Shown: positions 1-8,314, counted from the stretch's first letter. The stretch: 19,262 nt of DNA from Patescibacteria group bacterium UBA3527 (GCA_002377025.1 DFPA01000056.1:1-19262), one strand, 5' to 3'. Made by a program: numbers and translations. The notes: generated by a model not told the origin, from the letters alone.

Positions 1-735
1 GCCAAAGTCACCCAGATTATCTGCGGGTGCTGATAAATCAAGATCCTCTTGAACACCAAGTTGGTCTGCATTATTAAATGCATCAAGTTCCCCACCTAAT
101 TCATCAAACTCGCTAAAGTTGCCCACACCTCCTGAGTACTGAGAGAATACTGTCGTGTAACGGAGCGCGGACGGATTGACAGTTGCAGTGACCTCAAACG
201 TTACCCCGTCACGTACCAGATCGAGCTCAGAGAAAATCGGGTTGGTAACAGCGTTATTCTGACCAAACACGCTTGCCTGCAGCGCAACTCCGTTTACACT
301 GCGAGCCTTTCCTCTCATTCTAATTTCGATTGTATCGTCCTCACCCACGGTGTAATCTAGTGAGTCGTACGCAACAGACTGTAGCGTTAGCTCCTCAAGA
401 AGATTAAACAACTCAGAAGGTGCTAAGTGTCGGGCAAGCACATCGTCGGCAGCCTGCAAACGTGAGTCGAGACGGACAAGTTCTTGTATGAGAGCGGGCT
501 CAAATGCTTGACGAGCCCGTTCAAGCTGCTCGCTCTTCTTTTGTACGTTTGCATCCAGGAATCGATCGTAGAGGAACACCCCTGCAGCGAGTGCAAGCGC
601 AGCTGCGAGCGCCACAATAGCCACAAGTATAAAAATATCTCCAGCCCCTCCGCCGCTGGAATATGAGGGCGCTCCCTTATGCTGTGAAGCGGGCATTTTG
701 TCCGGTATAAAAGATGCTTTTATGTTTGATTCCAT
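1..735 (-). CDS. PilN-like type IV pilus assembly membrane protein (C-terminus beyond window)
   Basis: An open frame runs from the ATG at 735 to the window edge without a stop, giving at least 245 residues. Residues 1-32 are polar and Ser/Gly-rich. A single strong hydrophobic segment follows at about 33-56 (starting DIFILVAIVALAAALALAAG), and then a charged, probably coiled-coil stretch (about 62-100). After that comes an alpha/beta region with a LLEELT motif and alternating strands. One N-terminal membrane anchor, a coiled coil and a ferredoxin-like domain is the architecture of PilN/PilO, the inner-membrane alignment proteins of type IV pili. It starts 40 bases after pilM on the same strand, which supports an operon in which PilM binds the cytoplasmic tail. 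The cytoplasmic tail is longer than in a classical PilN, so the exact family is uncertain. No Shine-Dalgarno sequence is visible before the ATG. Confidence 0.72.
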   Translation of the reverse strand, partial: MESNIKASFIPDKMPASQHKGAPSYSSGGGAGDIFILVAIVALAAALALAAGVFLYDRFLDANVQKKSEQLERARQAFEPALIQELVRLDSRLQAADDVLARHLAPSELFNLLEELTLQSVAYDSLDYTVGEDDTIEIRMRGKARSVNGVALQASVFGQNNAVTNPIFSELDLVRDGVTFEVTATVNPSALRYTTVFSQYSGGVGNFSEFDELGGELDAFNNADQLGVQEDLDLSAPADNLGDFG

Positions 736-775
736 GTTTTACTGACTCGGAACGTTTTTAAAGAACGTGGTCGAG

Positions 776-1924
776 CTAACCCTGCATTCTTCGTAGCGCC
801 ATCCCTACGGCAACCGCAAATTCTGGTCCCACTTCAACGAGTACGTCTTCAAGAAATGCCGGGGTTTGAATTCTCTGGAATGGATTGCTGCGCTCAACCT
901 CGACACTTACGAGCTCGCTAGCGTACTCAGGAAGACCGAGCAAACTGCTCCCCCCGCCTGCCAATACTACACGAGAAACATTGCGTCCGTACTTCTTCTC
1001 GTAGCTTAATAGTACGCGATTGATGTCTGAAAAAATACGCCCAAGTGTTGATAACAGGGCCTCTTTTACCTGTTTATCCTGAACTCCGTCGACGCCTTCG
1101 CGAACCAGTAGTCCTTGTTCTCGCTTTACTCGTTCAGAACGGTCGAAGTTCCATCCAAACGCCCGAGAAATGCCCAATGTGAGGTCTTGCGACCCTAGAT
1201 TTATGAGATGAGAAAAACGAATAATTCCGCGCTCGACTATATATACTTTTGTGGTCGCCGAACCGATATCTACCATCATGACCGGAGCAATGCCGTGTGC
1301 AAGTGAAGATCGTACGACTCCAAAGATTTCAAGCTCATAAAATCCGACATTTAAACCGGCTCGTTTTGTGATGGCTTGAAAATTACCAAGCACTTCGTTG
1401 TGTATCGCTACGAGCAACACTTCCGTTTTCTGCGCTTTTTCCTTCTCCGTAGTGGTCTCGGCACGTGCGCGCGACCATTCTTCTTTAGCAGGATCTTCTG
1501 GTATAACGAACCAGTCGAGTGTCACTTCGTTTATATTCGCAGGAATGTACTTGCGTGCTTCCAGCGGAATCATGTGTGCAAGTTGATCGTTACTCATTGA
1601 CGGCATTTCGATAACCGAGGTGAGGCTGGCGGAGAACGGCACCGACACTCCCGCGTTTGATGCCGTTACATTTGCTTCACTAATTAGATCCGTTAGTGCT
1701 TGTGCCAATTCTTGGGGCTGCAGATTTGTCGCACGACCTACCTCTGTGCCCGAATATGGACCAAGGGCAATTTCTCCGTATGTCTCTAAGACTGCTCGTC
1801 CCCGCTCGCGGCGTAGTTGTACTACCTTGATGGACGAAGATCCTATGTCAACACCAAGTACACTGCCACCGCGTCTACTACCTCCGCTGATTAAAGAGCC
1901 GCGTATTCTGTCAAGAATGCCCAT
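776..1924 (-). CDS. pilM: Type IV pilus assembly ATPase-like protein PilM
   Basis: This 382-residue protein belongs to the actin-like ATPase (FtsA/PilM) fold. The phosphate-1 loop is at residues 23-36 (LGVDIGSSSIKVVQL), the phosphate-2 loop near 216-229 (VMMVDIGSATTKVYIV) and the adenosine motif is AGGGSSLLGLPEY near the C-terminus. PilM is a cytoplasmic ring protein that binds the tail of PilN and couples it to the pilus motors, and the downstream neighbour is a PilN-like protein. I chose the ATG at 1924 (MGILDRIRG). The frame stays open to 2044, but the extra 40 residues would be read through a palindrome and are unlike PilM N-termini. A -10-like TACAAT lies at 1943-1938 on the minus strand, giving a leader of only a few bases. 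Confidence 0.9.
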   Translation of the reverse strand: MGILDRIRGSLISGGSRRGGSVLGVDIGSSSIKVVQLRRERGRAVLETYGEIALGPYSGTEVGRATNLQPQELAQALTDLISEANVTASNAGVSVPFSASLTSVIEMPSMSNDQLAHMIPLEARKYIPANINEVTLDWFVIPEDPAKEEWSRARAETTTEKEKAQKTEVLLVAIHNEVLGNFQAITKRAGLNVGFYELEIFGVVRSSLAHGIAPVMMVDIGSATTKVYIVERGIIRFSHLINLGSQDLTLGISRAFGWNFDRSERVKREQGLLVREGVDGVQDKQVKEALLSTLGRIFSDINRVLLSYEKKYGRNVSRVVLAGGGSSLLGLPEYASELVSVEVERSNPFQRIQTPAFLEDVLVEVGPEFAVAVGMALRRMQG

Positions 1925-1944
1925 ATGCGATGTCGTAATTGTAG

Positions 1945-2019
1945 CATGCCCCCACACCCGTTTTTCTACATGCACGTTGTGCACAGCTTTGCTGTTTAGA
2001 AAAACGGGTGTGGAGCATG
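1945..2019. repeat. T-shaped palindrome between pilM and comF
   Basis: The arms 1952-1968 and 1997-2013 are a perfect 17-bp inverted repeat (CCACACCCGTTTTTCTA and its complement). The pairing continues after a small internal loop with CATGC 1945-1949 against GCATG 2015-2019. The loop itself contains two adjacent perfect hairpins: TGCAC-GTT-GTGCA at 1971-1983 and CAGC-TTT-GCTG at 1984-1994. The element therefore folds into a long stem capped by two short arms. It sits in a divergent promoter region, upstream of both genes, and has no downstream T-run, so it is not an ordinary terminator. It could be a REP-like mobile palindrome, a regulatory cruciform or a small structured RNA. Confidence 0.8.
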
Positions 2020-2049
2020 TTTGCCTAGCAGCAAAGGGGTGCATCTGGT

Positions 2050-2055
2050 TACAAT
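2050..2055 (+). promoter_or_regulatory. Putative -10 box of comF (leaderless)
   Basis: TACAAT ends six bases before the comF ATG at 2062, so transcription starting at the usual distance would begin at or beside the start codon. No convincing -35 and no Shine-Dalgarno sequence are visible. The call rests on spacing and hexamer similarity only. Confidence 0.35.
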
Positions 2056-2061
2056 GCGTAT

Positions 2062-2682
2062 ATGTTTTCTAAACTTCTCTCGCTGCTGTTCCCAGAAACT
2101 AATTACGAGAAAATTGTTGGCTCTCTTGAGCAGCTCGAACCTAATCCGCTGACCACTCAACTCCAAAATAATTTACTGGTTTTAACATGCGCTCGATATG
2201 ACGACTTAAGGGTTAAGGCCACAATAAAGGTCCTCAAGAAGCATGGGACAAAACACTCTGCTCAACTTCTCGCGCATCTCTTGCATGACGTTCTTTTAGA
2301 AGAACTATCCGATGAGTTCATTTGGAGTCCGAATGAAACGCTGATCGTGCCGATACCCATCTCATCAAAGAGAATGCGTGAGCGCGGGTTTAATCAAATA
2401 GAGAAAGTTCTCTCATCTCTCCCCGAATCCCTTAAAACTTTCGTGGCACGCGATGTTTTCAAGCGAACACGAGACACACAAATGCAAAAGGCTCTTTCTC
2501 GTGAAAAGCGCTTGAAGAACGTCGCCGATTCTTTTGCTGTTATTGATCCAAATAAAGTACGCGGTAAACGTGTAATTTTGGTCGATGATGTACTGGCCAC
2601 CGGCGCAACGATTGCTGAGGCCGCCAAAACGCTCGAGGAAGCTGGGGCGAGAGTCCGCGCTGTTGCTTTGGCAAGAGCATGA
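2062..2682 (+). CDS. comF: ComF-family phosphoribosyltransferase-like protein
   Basis: The 206-residue protein carries the typical ComF landmarks. These are VPIPISSKRMRERGFNQ (residues 96-112), the RTRDTQMQKALSREKRLKNV block (135-154) and the PRPP-binding loop VILVDDVLATGAT (171-183). ComF proteins are cytoplasmic and are linked to natural competence and DNA uptake together with type IV pili, which fits its position divergent from pilM. The zinc-finger N-terminus found in many ComF proteins is absent: only one cysteine (C43) is present and there is no CxxC pair. The short N-terminus is therefore real rather than a wrong start. The stop is followed at once by the tRNA region. Confidence 0.88.
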   Translation: MFSKLLSLLFPETNYEKIVGSLEQLEPNPLTTQLQNNLLVLTCARYDDLRVKATIKVLKKHGTKHSAQLLAHLLHDVLLEELSDEFIWSPNETLIVPIPISSKRMRERGFNQIEKVLSSLPESLKTFVARDVFKRTRDTQMQKALSREKRLKNVADSFAVIDPNKVRGKRVILVDDVLATGATIAEAAKTLEEAGARVRAVALARA

Positions 2683-2716
2683 AAAAACATAGCGTTTGTG
2701 CTATCGTAGCCAAATT

Positions 2717-2807
2717 GGAGAGGTGCCAGAGTGGTCGAATCGACGAGGACATGCCTCGTCCCCAGCTAAGGAAGTTGGGCGACTGTCTAAGACTTCTTCG
2801 TAAAAAA
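2717..2807 (+). pseudogene. tRNA-Ser 5' fragment followed by a hairpin string
   Basis: Bases 2717-2740 are identical over 24 positions to the 5' end of the intact tRNA-Ser at 2808-2831 (acceptor strand GGAGAGG plus most of the D arm). After 2740 the sequence is unrelated to a tRNA body. It forms GACGAGG-ACATG-CCTCGTC (2742-2760), then CCCAGC-loop-GTTGGG (2761-2779, one G-U pair) and GTC-TAA-GAC (2785-2793). No T-loop and no 3' acceptor strand (CCTCTCC) occur before the next copy. It is either a broken tRNA duplicate or a direct repeat left by integration or duplication at the tRNA. Confidence 0.7.
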
Positions 2808-2894
2808 GGAGAGGTGCCAGAGTGGTCGAATGGGGCACCCTGCTAAGGTGTTAGGGGGGCAACTCCCTCGAGGGTTCGAATCCCTCCCTCTCCG
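2808..2894 (+). tRNA. tRNA-Ser (anticodon GCU)
   Basis: All arms of a class II tRNA can be drawn. The acceptor GGAGAGG (2808-2814) pairs with CCTCTCC (2887-2893). The anticodon stem GCACC (2835-2839) pairs with GGTGT (2847-2851), around the loop CTGCTAA with anticodon GCT at 2842-2844. A long variable arm spans about 2852-2869. The T stem GAGGG/CCCTC encloses TTCGAAT (2875-2881). The discriminator is G2894, and the full CCA tail is not encoded (CAG follows). The anticodon, long variable arm and G discriminator all indicate serine, codons AGC/AGU. Confidence 0.95.
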
Positions 2895-2918
2895 CAGTAA
2901 ATATAAAGTATCGGATGA

Positions 2919-2955
2919 CCCAAAACCCCCACACGAAAGAGTGGGGGTTTTTGGG
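2919..2955 (+). terminator. Rho-independent terminator after tRNA-Ser
   Basis: CCCAAAACCCCCAC (2919-2932) can pair with GTGGGGGTTTTTGGG (2941-2955) around a short ACGAAAGA loop. This gives a very stable C/G stem with a T5 run inside the 3' arm. It lies about 25 bases after the tRNA and separates it from sduA. The A-run on the other side means it could also work in the reverse direction. Confidence 0.85.
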
Positions 2956-2967
2956 AAGTAGAATTGA

Positions 2968-2996
2968 TTGAAGTGCCTCATCAATGAGTTTATACT
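2968..2996 (+). promoter_or_regulatory. Promoter of the Shedu gene
   Basis: TTGAAG (2968-2973) and TATACT (2991-2996) are separated by 17 bases, the ideal sigma70-type spacing. The ATG at 3003 is where transcription should start, so the mRNA would be leaderless or nearly so. No ribosome-binding site precedes the ATG. Confidence 0.6.
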
Positions 2997-3002
2997 CGGC
3001 AA

Positions 3003-4139
3003 ATGATGAAGTTTTCAGACTTATGGAGTTCTATTGAAGCAGACTCATTTTACGTTGGGAAAGATGACTTTGCTGCTCTAGAGATTAACGACACTCAAAT
3101 AGATGGCTTCTATTACTTTAGGAATGCAAGAGGCTTGGTCAAATACTTTGTTCTTGATGATCGCCAAAAAGTGCAATACTTAGCGGAAGTCTCTCTAATC
3201 AAAAAAGATGGGAAGTTCACTCCTCGGATTACTTTTTGTGTAAGAGATAAAAGTAAAAAAATTGTCGAAGCAATAGACAATGATAAACAAAAGCTCTTAA
3301 AAGCTCGAGTTTCCTTCGACCAATGCCACGAAAACTTTTGGAATCTTATTGGCTACATACGTTCACTCGCTGAAGTGGAGACCCCTGATACTAGTTTTTC
3401 CCTAATCAACGCGGAGGAAAAAGAGAAGATTCAGATTGCTGAACAACTCCCACCCGAAAGCATCAAGCAGATTCTTACAAAAGCAGTTCAAGATAATAAG
3501 ATAAAACTGGACGAGAAAGAAATTGCCCTACTACAAGGAAGGAAGGTGACTTTGACTGAATTTGAGAAGAGGCTAAAGGAAAATTACTGCGAGGAAAGTT
3601 GGTGGCAAGAATTCTTTGAAAACAATACTTGGATATTTGGATATGGACTACGGTATGTCTTTCTAAGTACTGAGCAAGATCAACCTAACTATGGAGGCAC
3701 CACCGTGGACGGTAAAGGTGGCCAGAAGGGCGACTACTTGATGGCGAGTAACGGTGCCTTGAGATTTACATCGTTAGTAGAAATTAAAACCCCCTGTACC
3801 CCTTTGCTAAGGGGTACAGAAGAAATTAGGAATGGCGCTTGGAGTATGAGCAAGGAGTTAGTTGATGCCATTTCCCAAATCCAGGCCAATAAAGCTACAT
3901 GGGAAAAAGAAGGTGCGAGGCAACCCGACAATATGGACAAACTCGAATACTCAGATGGAATATACACTGTGACGCCAAGGGGCATAATAGTGATTGGTAG
4001 CTTATCTGAACTAGCAGACACGAGAAGTAAACGTGAAAGTTTTGAGCGGTTTAGGCAGTCAATCAGTGGAGTGGAGATATTAACGTTTGACGAACTGTAT
4101 GAAAGAGCCTGTTACATCGTGAAGCCAGACGACACCTAG
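3003..4139 (+). CDS. sduA: Shedu-type (SduA/DUF4263) anti-phage nuclease
   Basis: This 378-residue protein has a C-terminal half that matches the Shedu SduA domain. ENYCEESWWQEFFENNTWIF (194-213) is followed by GDYLM (D244), LVEIKTP (E260 and K262) and ISQIQANKATW (290-300). Together these make a PD-(D/E)XK active site with the trailing Gln helix. Shedu proteins form single-gene phage defence systems in which a variable N-terminal region senses invasion and the C-terminal nuclease cuts nucleic acid. Residues 1-140 here are beta-rich and not recognised. Tandem ATGs at 3003 and 3006 are both possible starts. The gene has its own promoter and faces away from the tRNA. It converges with hsdR, with 33 bases between the stops and no obvious terminator there. 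Confidence 0.82.
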   Translation: MMKFSDLWSSIEADSFYVGKDDFAALEINDTQIDGFYYFRNARGLVKYFVLDDRQKVQYLAEVSLIKKDGKFTPRITFCVRDKSKKIVEAIDNDKQKLLKARVSFDQCHENFWNLIGYIRSLAEVETPDTSFSLINAEEKEKIQIAEQLPPESIKQILTKAVQDNKIKLDEKEIALLQGRKVTLTEFEKRLKENYCEESWWQEFFENNTWIFGYGLRYVFLSTEQDQPNYGGTTVDGKGGQKGDYLMASNGALRFTSLVEIKTPCTPLLRGTEEIRNGAWSMSKELVDAISQIQANKATWEKEGARQPDNMDKLEYSDGIYTVTPRGIIVIGSLSELADTRSKRESFERFRQSISGVEILTFDELYERACYIVKPDDT

Positions 4140-4172
4140 CGAGAATCTGAGTCTTCACAGGTAAAAGAATCT

Positions 4173-7139
4173 TTAGTAGTACTGCCTTATATATTCATAG
4201 GCTTTATCAAAAAGGTTATTGTCTTTATGCAAGGCATATTTGTATAGGGTTTTGCGTAATGCTTGCTTCACCTCTCTTTCTCCCGCTGCTGTATTTTGCC
4301 AACCTGGGAAACGAACGATTTTTACAATCTCATCTATATCATTAACAATCCGCTCGACAATAGCAGGCGTCTGATCCGTCTTAGTCTCTAAGAACAACTC
4401 TGTAAGCGCTGCCTTTGCTCCGTTTCTCTGCTTTTCGGTATCAACCTCCTTTTCTGCTTCAACTGTTTCTTTGGCAAGTTGTATGAGCTCTTTCAGAAAT
4501 TCGACGCTATTAATTAAACCTCGTTCAGCTTTGTCTCGCAGTTCTTCAAGCTTAGTACCTAATGCGATAAACCTTGGGTCATTTTTGTGTCGCATTAGAC
4601 GTTTTGTAATCTCAATCTCAATGAGTTTAGCTTTCTTTTTATCACCGCCTTGCATTAAATCCTCAATTACCTCTGCATCAAGGACAATCTCTTCAAGTCG
4701 GTCTTCTACTCCCTGAACGTGTATGTGTTCGTGTATTAACTTCATAGTCTGGGCACCCATCGCGTGCCAAAGAAGTCGTCCTGTATCATCAGAAGCTGGT
4801 CGCACTGACTCATAGACCTGCGACAACCAAGTATAGTCTGCCTGGAATTTGTTAAGTATTGGATCTGGAGAGAGCGCTTCCCATACTCGATTGAGAACTG
4901 AATAGTCTGCTGCGTAAGCATCCCTTTTTTCATCTGTATTCAAGCAATCTTGTGCAAGAAGTAAACCCTCGTAGCCACCTTCACTACGGTCGATGCCGTG
5001 AAAGTGAGACATGCAAGCATCGATTGATTTCTGTAGCTCACCCTTAAGTTCGTTCAAGTTTGTTATCACATACCGAACACTCTCCTCATCAAATTCGAGT
5101 GCCTTAGCCACATCATCAAAGACTCCGAAGTAATCAACAATCAGTCCAAACGACTTGTCTTTATACACTCGGTTGGTTCGGCAAATAGCTTGGAGCAGGT
5201 TGTGGTCTTTAAGCGACTTATCAAGATACATACACTGCAAGATGGGAGCATCAAATCCGGTAAGTAACTTAGCGGTTACTATCAAGAATTTAAGTGGGTG
5301 TTCTGGGTCCCTGAAGTTATCGAGGAGTTTTTCTTGCTCTTCTTTTGTCATTTCATACTTCTCCTTGAGTTCAGTCTCAGCTTCGCCCTTGCCGCCAACA
5401 GAAATAACTACCGCACTAGCTTCAGGAGGTAATACCTTATCCAATTCTTGCTTGTATAAGTCACAAGCATAGCGATCTGGAGTAACGATCTGTGCCTTGA
5501 ATCCTTGCGGATCAACCTTTGAATAAAAGTGCTTAACAATGTCAGCAACAATAGTTTCAATTCGTTTTGGTGACTTAAGGAAAGCTGACATCTTCGCCGC
5601 CTCCTTTACCAATCCGGTACGGTCTTCTTCAGACAGATGACTCGTCATTTCATCGAAGCCAGCATCAATGAGTTCACGATCAACGTGCACATCAAGTAGT
5701 CGTGGTTCAAAGTGAAGTGGTAGAGTAGCCTTGTCGCGAATCGAGTCTTGGAAGGTGTAACGAGTCATGTAGCCATGTTCGTCCTCTTCTGCACCGAAGG
5801 CCCAGAAAGTATTTTTGTCAGCTTTGTTAATCGGCGTACCAGTAAGTCCGAAAAGGAAAGCGTTTGGCAACGCATCACGCATCTTTCTACCAAGGTTACC
5901 CTCTTGCGTGCGATGTGCTTCGTCTACCAAAACGATAATGTTGTCACGGTCGTTCAGTACTCCTTCTGCCTCATCAAATTTAAAGATAGTGGTAATGATG
6001 ATTTTGCGAGTATCTTTGTTTAAAAGGTCATGTAATTCAGATCGCTTATCTGTCGAAACAACGTTTGGTACATCACTGGCATTAAATGTACCCGTAATTT
6101 GTGTATCGAGATCAACTCGATCTACCACGATCAAAACGGTCGGGCTTTTCAAATCTTGTGATTTGCGGAGCTTCTGTGCTGCAAATACCATCAGCAAAGA
6201 TTTTCCAGAGCCTTGGAAGTGCCAAATCAAACCTTTTTTAAGCTTTCCTTCTTTTACCCGTTCAACTATAAGATTTGCACCTTCCATCTGCTGATATCGA
6301 GCAATGATTTTGATTCGTCGCTTCTTATTGTCAGTAGCGAACAGAGTAAAGTTCGCCAGCATACCAAGAACCGTTTCTGGATTAAGAAGCCCAGAGATAG
6401 CCTGCTTAATTTCACTAAGTCCTGCACTTGAACCTATTTCACGCCACGGACCCCAAAGTTCAAGTGGCATACGAACTGACCCGTATCGAAATGTCTTTCC
6501 TTCAGTCGCAAATGAAAACACGTTTGGTACAAAAAGCTGAGGGATGGTGTTTTCATAATCATCATGAATATCGATAGCCCCATCAAGCCATGAAATAGAC
6601 GGCCGCACTGGTGTCTTAAACTCACCTACCACTAGAGGAATACCGTTAACTAACATCACAAGGTCTGGTCGCTTCTCAGCACGACCTTGAACAGTAAATT
6701 GATTCGTAACAATGAAAGTATTATTTTCTAAGTTCTCAAAATCAATAAAGTTTATCGATACGTGCTCGTTGTTCTCTCCAAAAGGCATCGTCTTATTTCC
6801 TTGTAGCCAAGCGGCAAATTCTTCGTTTGCACGAATGAGTCCTGATGTGCCAACAGTAAGAAAAATGGCTCGTAGTTTATACAAAACTTCATCTGCTTTA
6901 TTCGGATCAGAGGCAATTGTTGGGTTAAGTCGAATCAATGCATCTTTCAAAAGAGACTCAACTAACGCATCTTTACTATCACGTTTCAGCTGGCTTGCTG
7001 GCACATATTGCCAAGAACCATTTGGTAAAAAAGCTTCGTCGGGCGCTTGGTAATTCGGATCAGCAAAAACTTCTGGCTTAAGCCCGGTCAGCTCGTTCAA
7101 TATAAAATGTTCAGTTGTGTTTATTTCGTTAAAACTCAT
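4173..7139 (-). CDS. hsdR: Type I restriction enzyme, R subunit
   Basis: The 988-residue protein is full length for HsdR. The N-terminal PD-(D/E)XK nuclease shows D159 in RPDLV and E173/K175 in GEFKTP. The motor domain follows, with Walker A WHFQGSGKS (306-314), VDEAHRTQ (405-412), GLTGTP (431-436) and the motif VI-like stretch LLQAICRTNRVYKDK. HsdR translocates DNA through ATP hydrolysis and cleaves at a distance when the target is unmethylated. Its ATG overlaps the hsdS stop by four bases (ATGA), so translation is probably coupled. It is last in the operon, and no terminator is visible after it. All catalytic residues are present, so the system is predicted to be active. Confidence 0.95.
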   Translation of the reverse strand: MSFNEINTTEHFILNELTGLKPEVFADPNYQAPDEAFLPNGSWQYVPASQLKRDSKDALVESLLKDALIRLNPTIASDPNKADEVLYKLRAIFLTVGTSGLIRANEEFAAWLQGNKTMPFGENNEHVSINFIDFENLENNTFIVTNQFTVQGRAEKRPDLVMLVNGIPLVVGEFKTPVRPSISWLDGAIDIHDDYENTIPQLFVPNVFSFATEGKTFRYGSVRMPLELWGPWREIGSSAGLSEIKQAISGLLNPETVLGMLANFTLFATDNKKRRIKIIARYQQMEGANLIVERVKEGKLKKGLIWHFQGSGKSLLMVFAAQKLRKSQDLKSPTVLIVVDRVDLDTQITGTFNASDVPNVVSTDKRSELHDLLNKDTRKIIITTIFKFDEAEGVLNDRDNIIVLVDEAHRTQEGNLGRKMRDALPNAFLFGLTGTPINKADKNTFWAFGAEEDEHGYMTRYTFQDSIRDKATLPLHFEPRLLDVHVDRELIDAGFDEMTSHLSEEDRTGLVKEAAKMSAFLKSPKRIETIVADIVKHFYSKVDPQGFKAQIVTPDRYACDLYKQELDKVLPPEASAVVISVGGKGEAETELKEKYEMTKEEQEKLLDNFRDPEHPLKFLIVTAKLLTGFDAPILQCMYLDKSLKDHNLLQAICRTNRVYKDKSFGLIVDYFGVFDDVAKALEFDEESVRYVITNLNELKGELQKSIDACMSHFHGIDRSEGGYEGLLLAQDCLNTDEKRDAYAADYSVLNRVWEALSPDPILNKFQADYTWLSQVYESVRPASDDTGRLLWHAMGAQTMKLIHEHIHVQGVEDRLEEIVLDAEVIEDLMQGGDKKKAKLIEIEITKRLMRHKNDPRFIALGTKLEELRDKAERGLINSVEFLKELIQLAKETVEAEKEVDTEKQRNGAKAALTELFLETKTDQTPAIVERIVNDIDEIVKIVRFPGWQNTAAGEREVKQALRKTLYKYALHKDNNLFDKAYEYIRQYY

Positions 7140-8314
7140 GTCACGAGTTTGTTTAAAAGATGTTGTCTCAATACTTTTGTCCTTGTTTGCAATGAAGCAA
7201 CTAGGTCAATGTTTCTATCAAAATCAGATAGTTTAGAAATGACTTTTCTTTGTTCTGAAATATCTATATCTGGGATATTAATCTTCTTGATATCACCTGC
7301 AGATATAGCGGGCAAGGCGCCTTGGGTAGCAATCAAACCCAGATCCAGGTTCAAGAAAAAGTAATACATGTACTCATTTAGATATCGGTCTTCTTGTACA
7401 GTAAGCCCCATTACATTATTGTCAACTAGTGATTTTTTTGAAAGCAATCTTTTCTTGTTGGTAAAAATGGCAGCGCCGACTTTAGGAAATATAATTGTTC
7501 CTTCTTCAAAAGGCTTTGCTTTTAACTTAATGAGTTCTTCATCATCAACATAGTTTGCTGCTCCATCCATTAATCTTGGGTAGTCATTCATGTCGGACAC
7601 CTTTATAAAGGGATACTTTCCAGAAGTTTTACCTTGAAGAGAATGAGGAAAACCGTAGCCAGCTCTAACTGACGCCACTTCACCAACCTCAACCCTATCT
7701 CCTTTGTAGTTATCAAAAAGCATTCTTGCCATCACAAGCCTTGCTTCTTCTGCTGATTGTTGAGCCGACAAAAGCTTCTCTTGATAGTCGTCGAGTTTAG
7801 TTAATAAACCTACTACTTTATTTTGTAGCGACCTATTTGGTATTTCTAATTCTAGCTCTGCAAGATGTTTAAATTTAGTGCGAGGAGAAAGTGAACCAGC
7901 AGAGGTGCTTACTGCCCAATCATAGAATTTATCACTGTGTACTATAAATGGAAGTAAGTCTGGATTCAATTTATCTTCAATTGCTTCCATTACTATTATG
8001 TCCCCAGAGCACAACCCGTCGAACTCTGCCAAGGCCGCCTTTCGCTGATAGGCCCTTCGTCTTCCAAACAAAACCTGGCCTCGTCGAAAAACTCTAGTAA
8101 AGGTTGTGCCATCAGCTAAAGACTTCCAGTCTCTAATATGAATATCGAGTGGAGTTAGATGTTCCAAACCAACAACCCTATCGAGTTCTTCATCTTCTGG
8201 ATTTGAACATGACTCCTTAACTTCTTTAGCAATATCACCAAATTTTACCTTTTGCCAAGAAGACCGATCAGCTTTCGTAAAGATTGTGTTTATTTGCTTT
8301 TCTAAATCTTTCAT
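7136..8314 (-). CDS. hsdS: Type I restriction enzyme, specificity subunit
   Basis: The 392-residue protein has the usual two halves. Target-recognition domain 1 (about 18-160) ends with SPRTKFKHLAELELEIPN. A helical spacer follows (LQNKVVGLLTKLDDYQEKLL and on, about 163-200). Target-recognition domain 2 (about 205-355) contains GALPAISAGDIKKINIPD, and a second helix (about 357-390) ends the protein. Each domain reads one half of a split DNA target and the helices set the gap and dock the methyltransferase subunits. It overlaps hsdM and hsdR by four bases on either side. No partial second hsdS or inverted repeat is seen nearby, so there is no sign of phase-variable domain shuffling. The target sequence cannot be read from the protein. 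Confidence 0.93.
   Translation of the reverse strand: MKDLEKQINTIFTKADRSSWQKVKFGDIAKEVKESCSNPEDEELDRVVGLEHLTPLDIHIRDWKSLADGTTFTRVFRRGQVLFGRRRAYQRKAALAEFDGLCSGDIIVMEAIEDKLNPDLLPFIVHSDKFYDWAVSTSAGSLSPRTKFKHLAELELEIPNRSLQNKVVGLLTKLDDYQEKLLSAQQSAEEARLVMARMLFDNYKGDRVEVGEVASVRAGYGFPHSLQGKTSGKYPFIKVSDMNDYPRLMDGAANYVDDEELIKLKAKPFEEGTIIFPKVGAAIFTNKKRLLSKKSLVDNNVMGLTVQEDRYLNEYMYYFFLNLDLGLIATQGALPAISAGDIKKINIPDIDISEQRKVISKLSDFDRNIDLVASLQTRTKVLRQHLLNKLVT

Noticed and set aside
1925..2044. N-terminal extension of pilM to the ATG at 2044
   Set aside because: The extra 40 residues are encoded through the T-shaped palindrome, lie upstream of a -10-like box, and do not resemble PilM N-termini; MGILDRIRG at 1924 fits the family.
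2787..3002. Minus-strand open frame across tRNA-Ser
   Set aside because: Its translation (with RGRDSNPR) is the usual antisense reading of a tRNA T arm and terminator, not a gene.
4140..4172. Bidirectional terminator between sduA and hsdR
   Set aside because: The 33-base gap has two AGAATCT direct repeats but no stable stem or T-run.
7136..8314. Phase-variable hsdS shuffling by the nearby serine recombinase
   Set aside because: No second or partial hsdS and no inverted repeats around target-recognition domains were seen in the window; the recombinase has a large-integrase architecture rather than that of an invertase.
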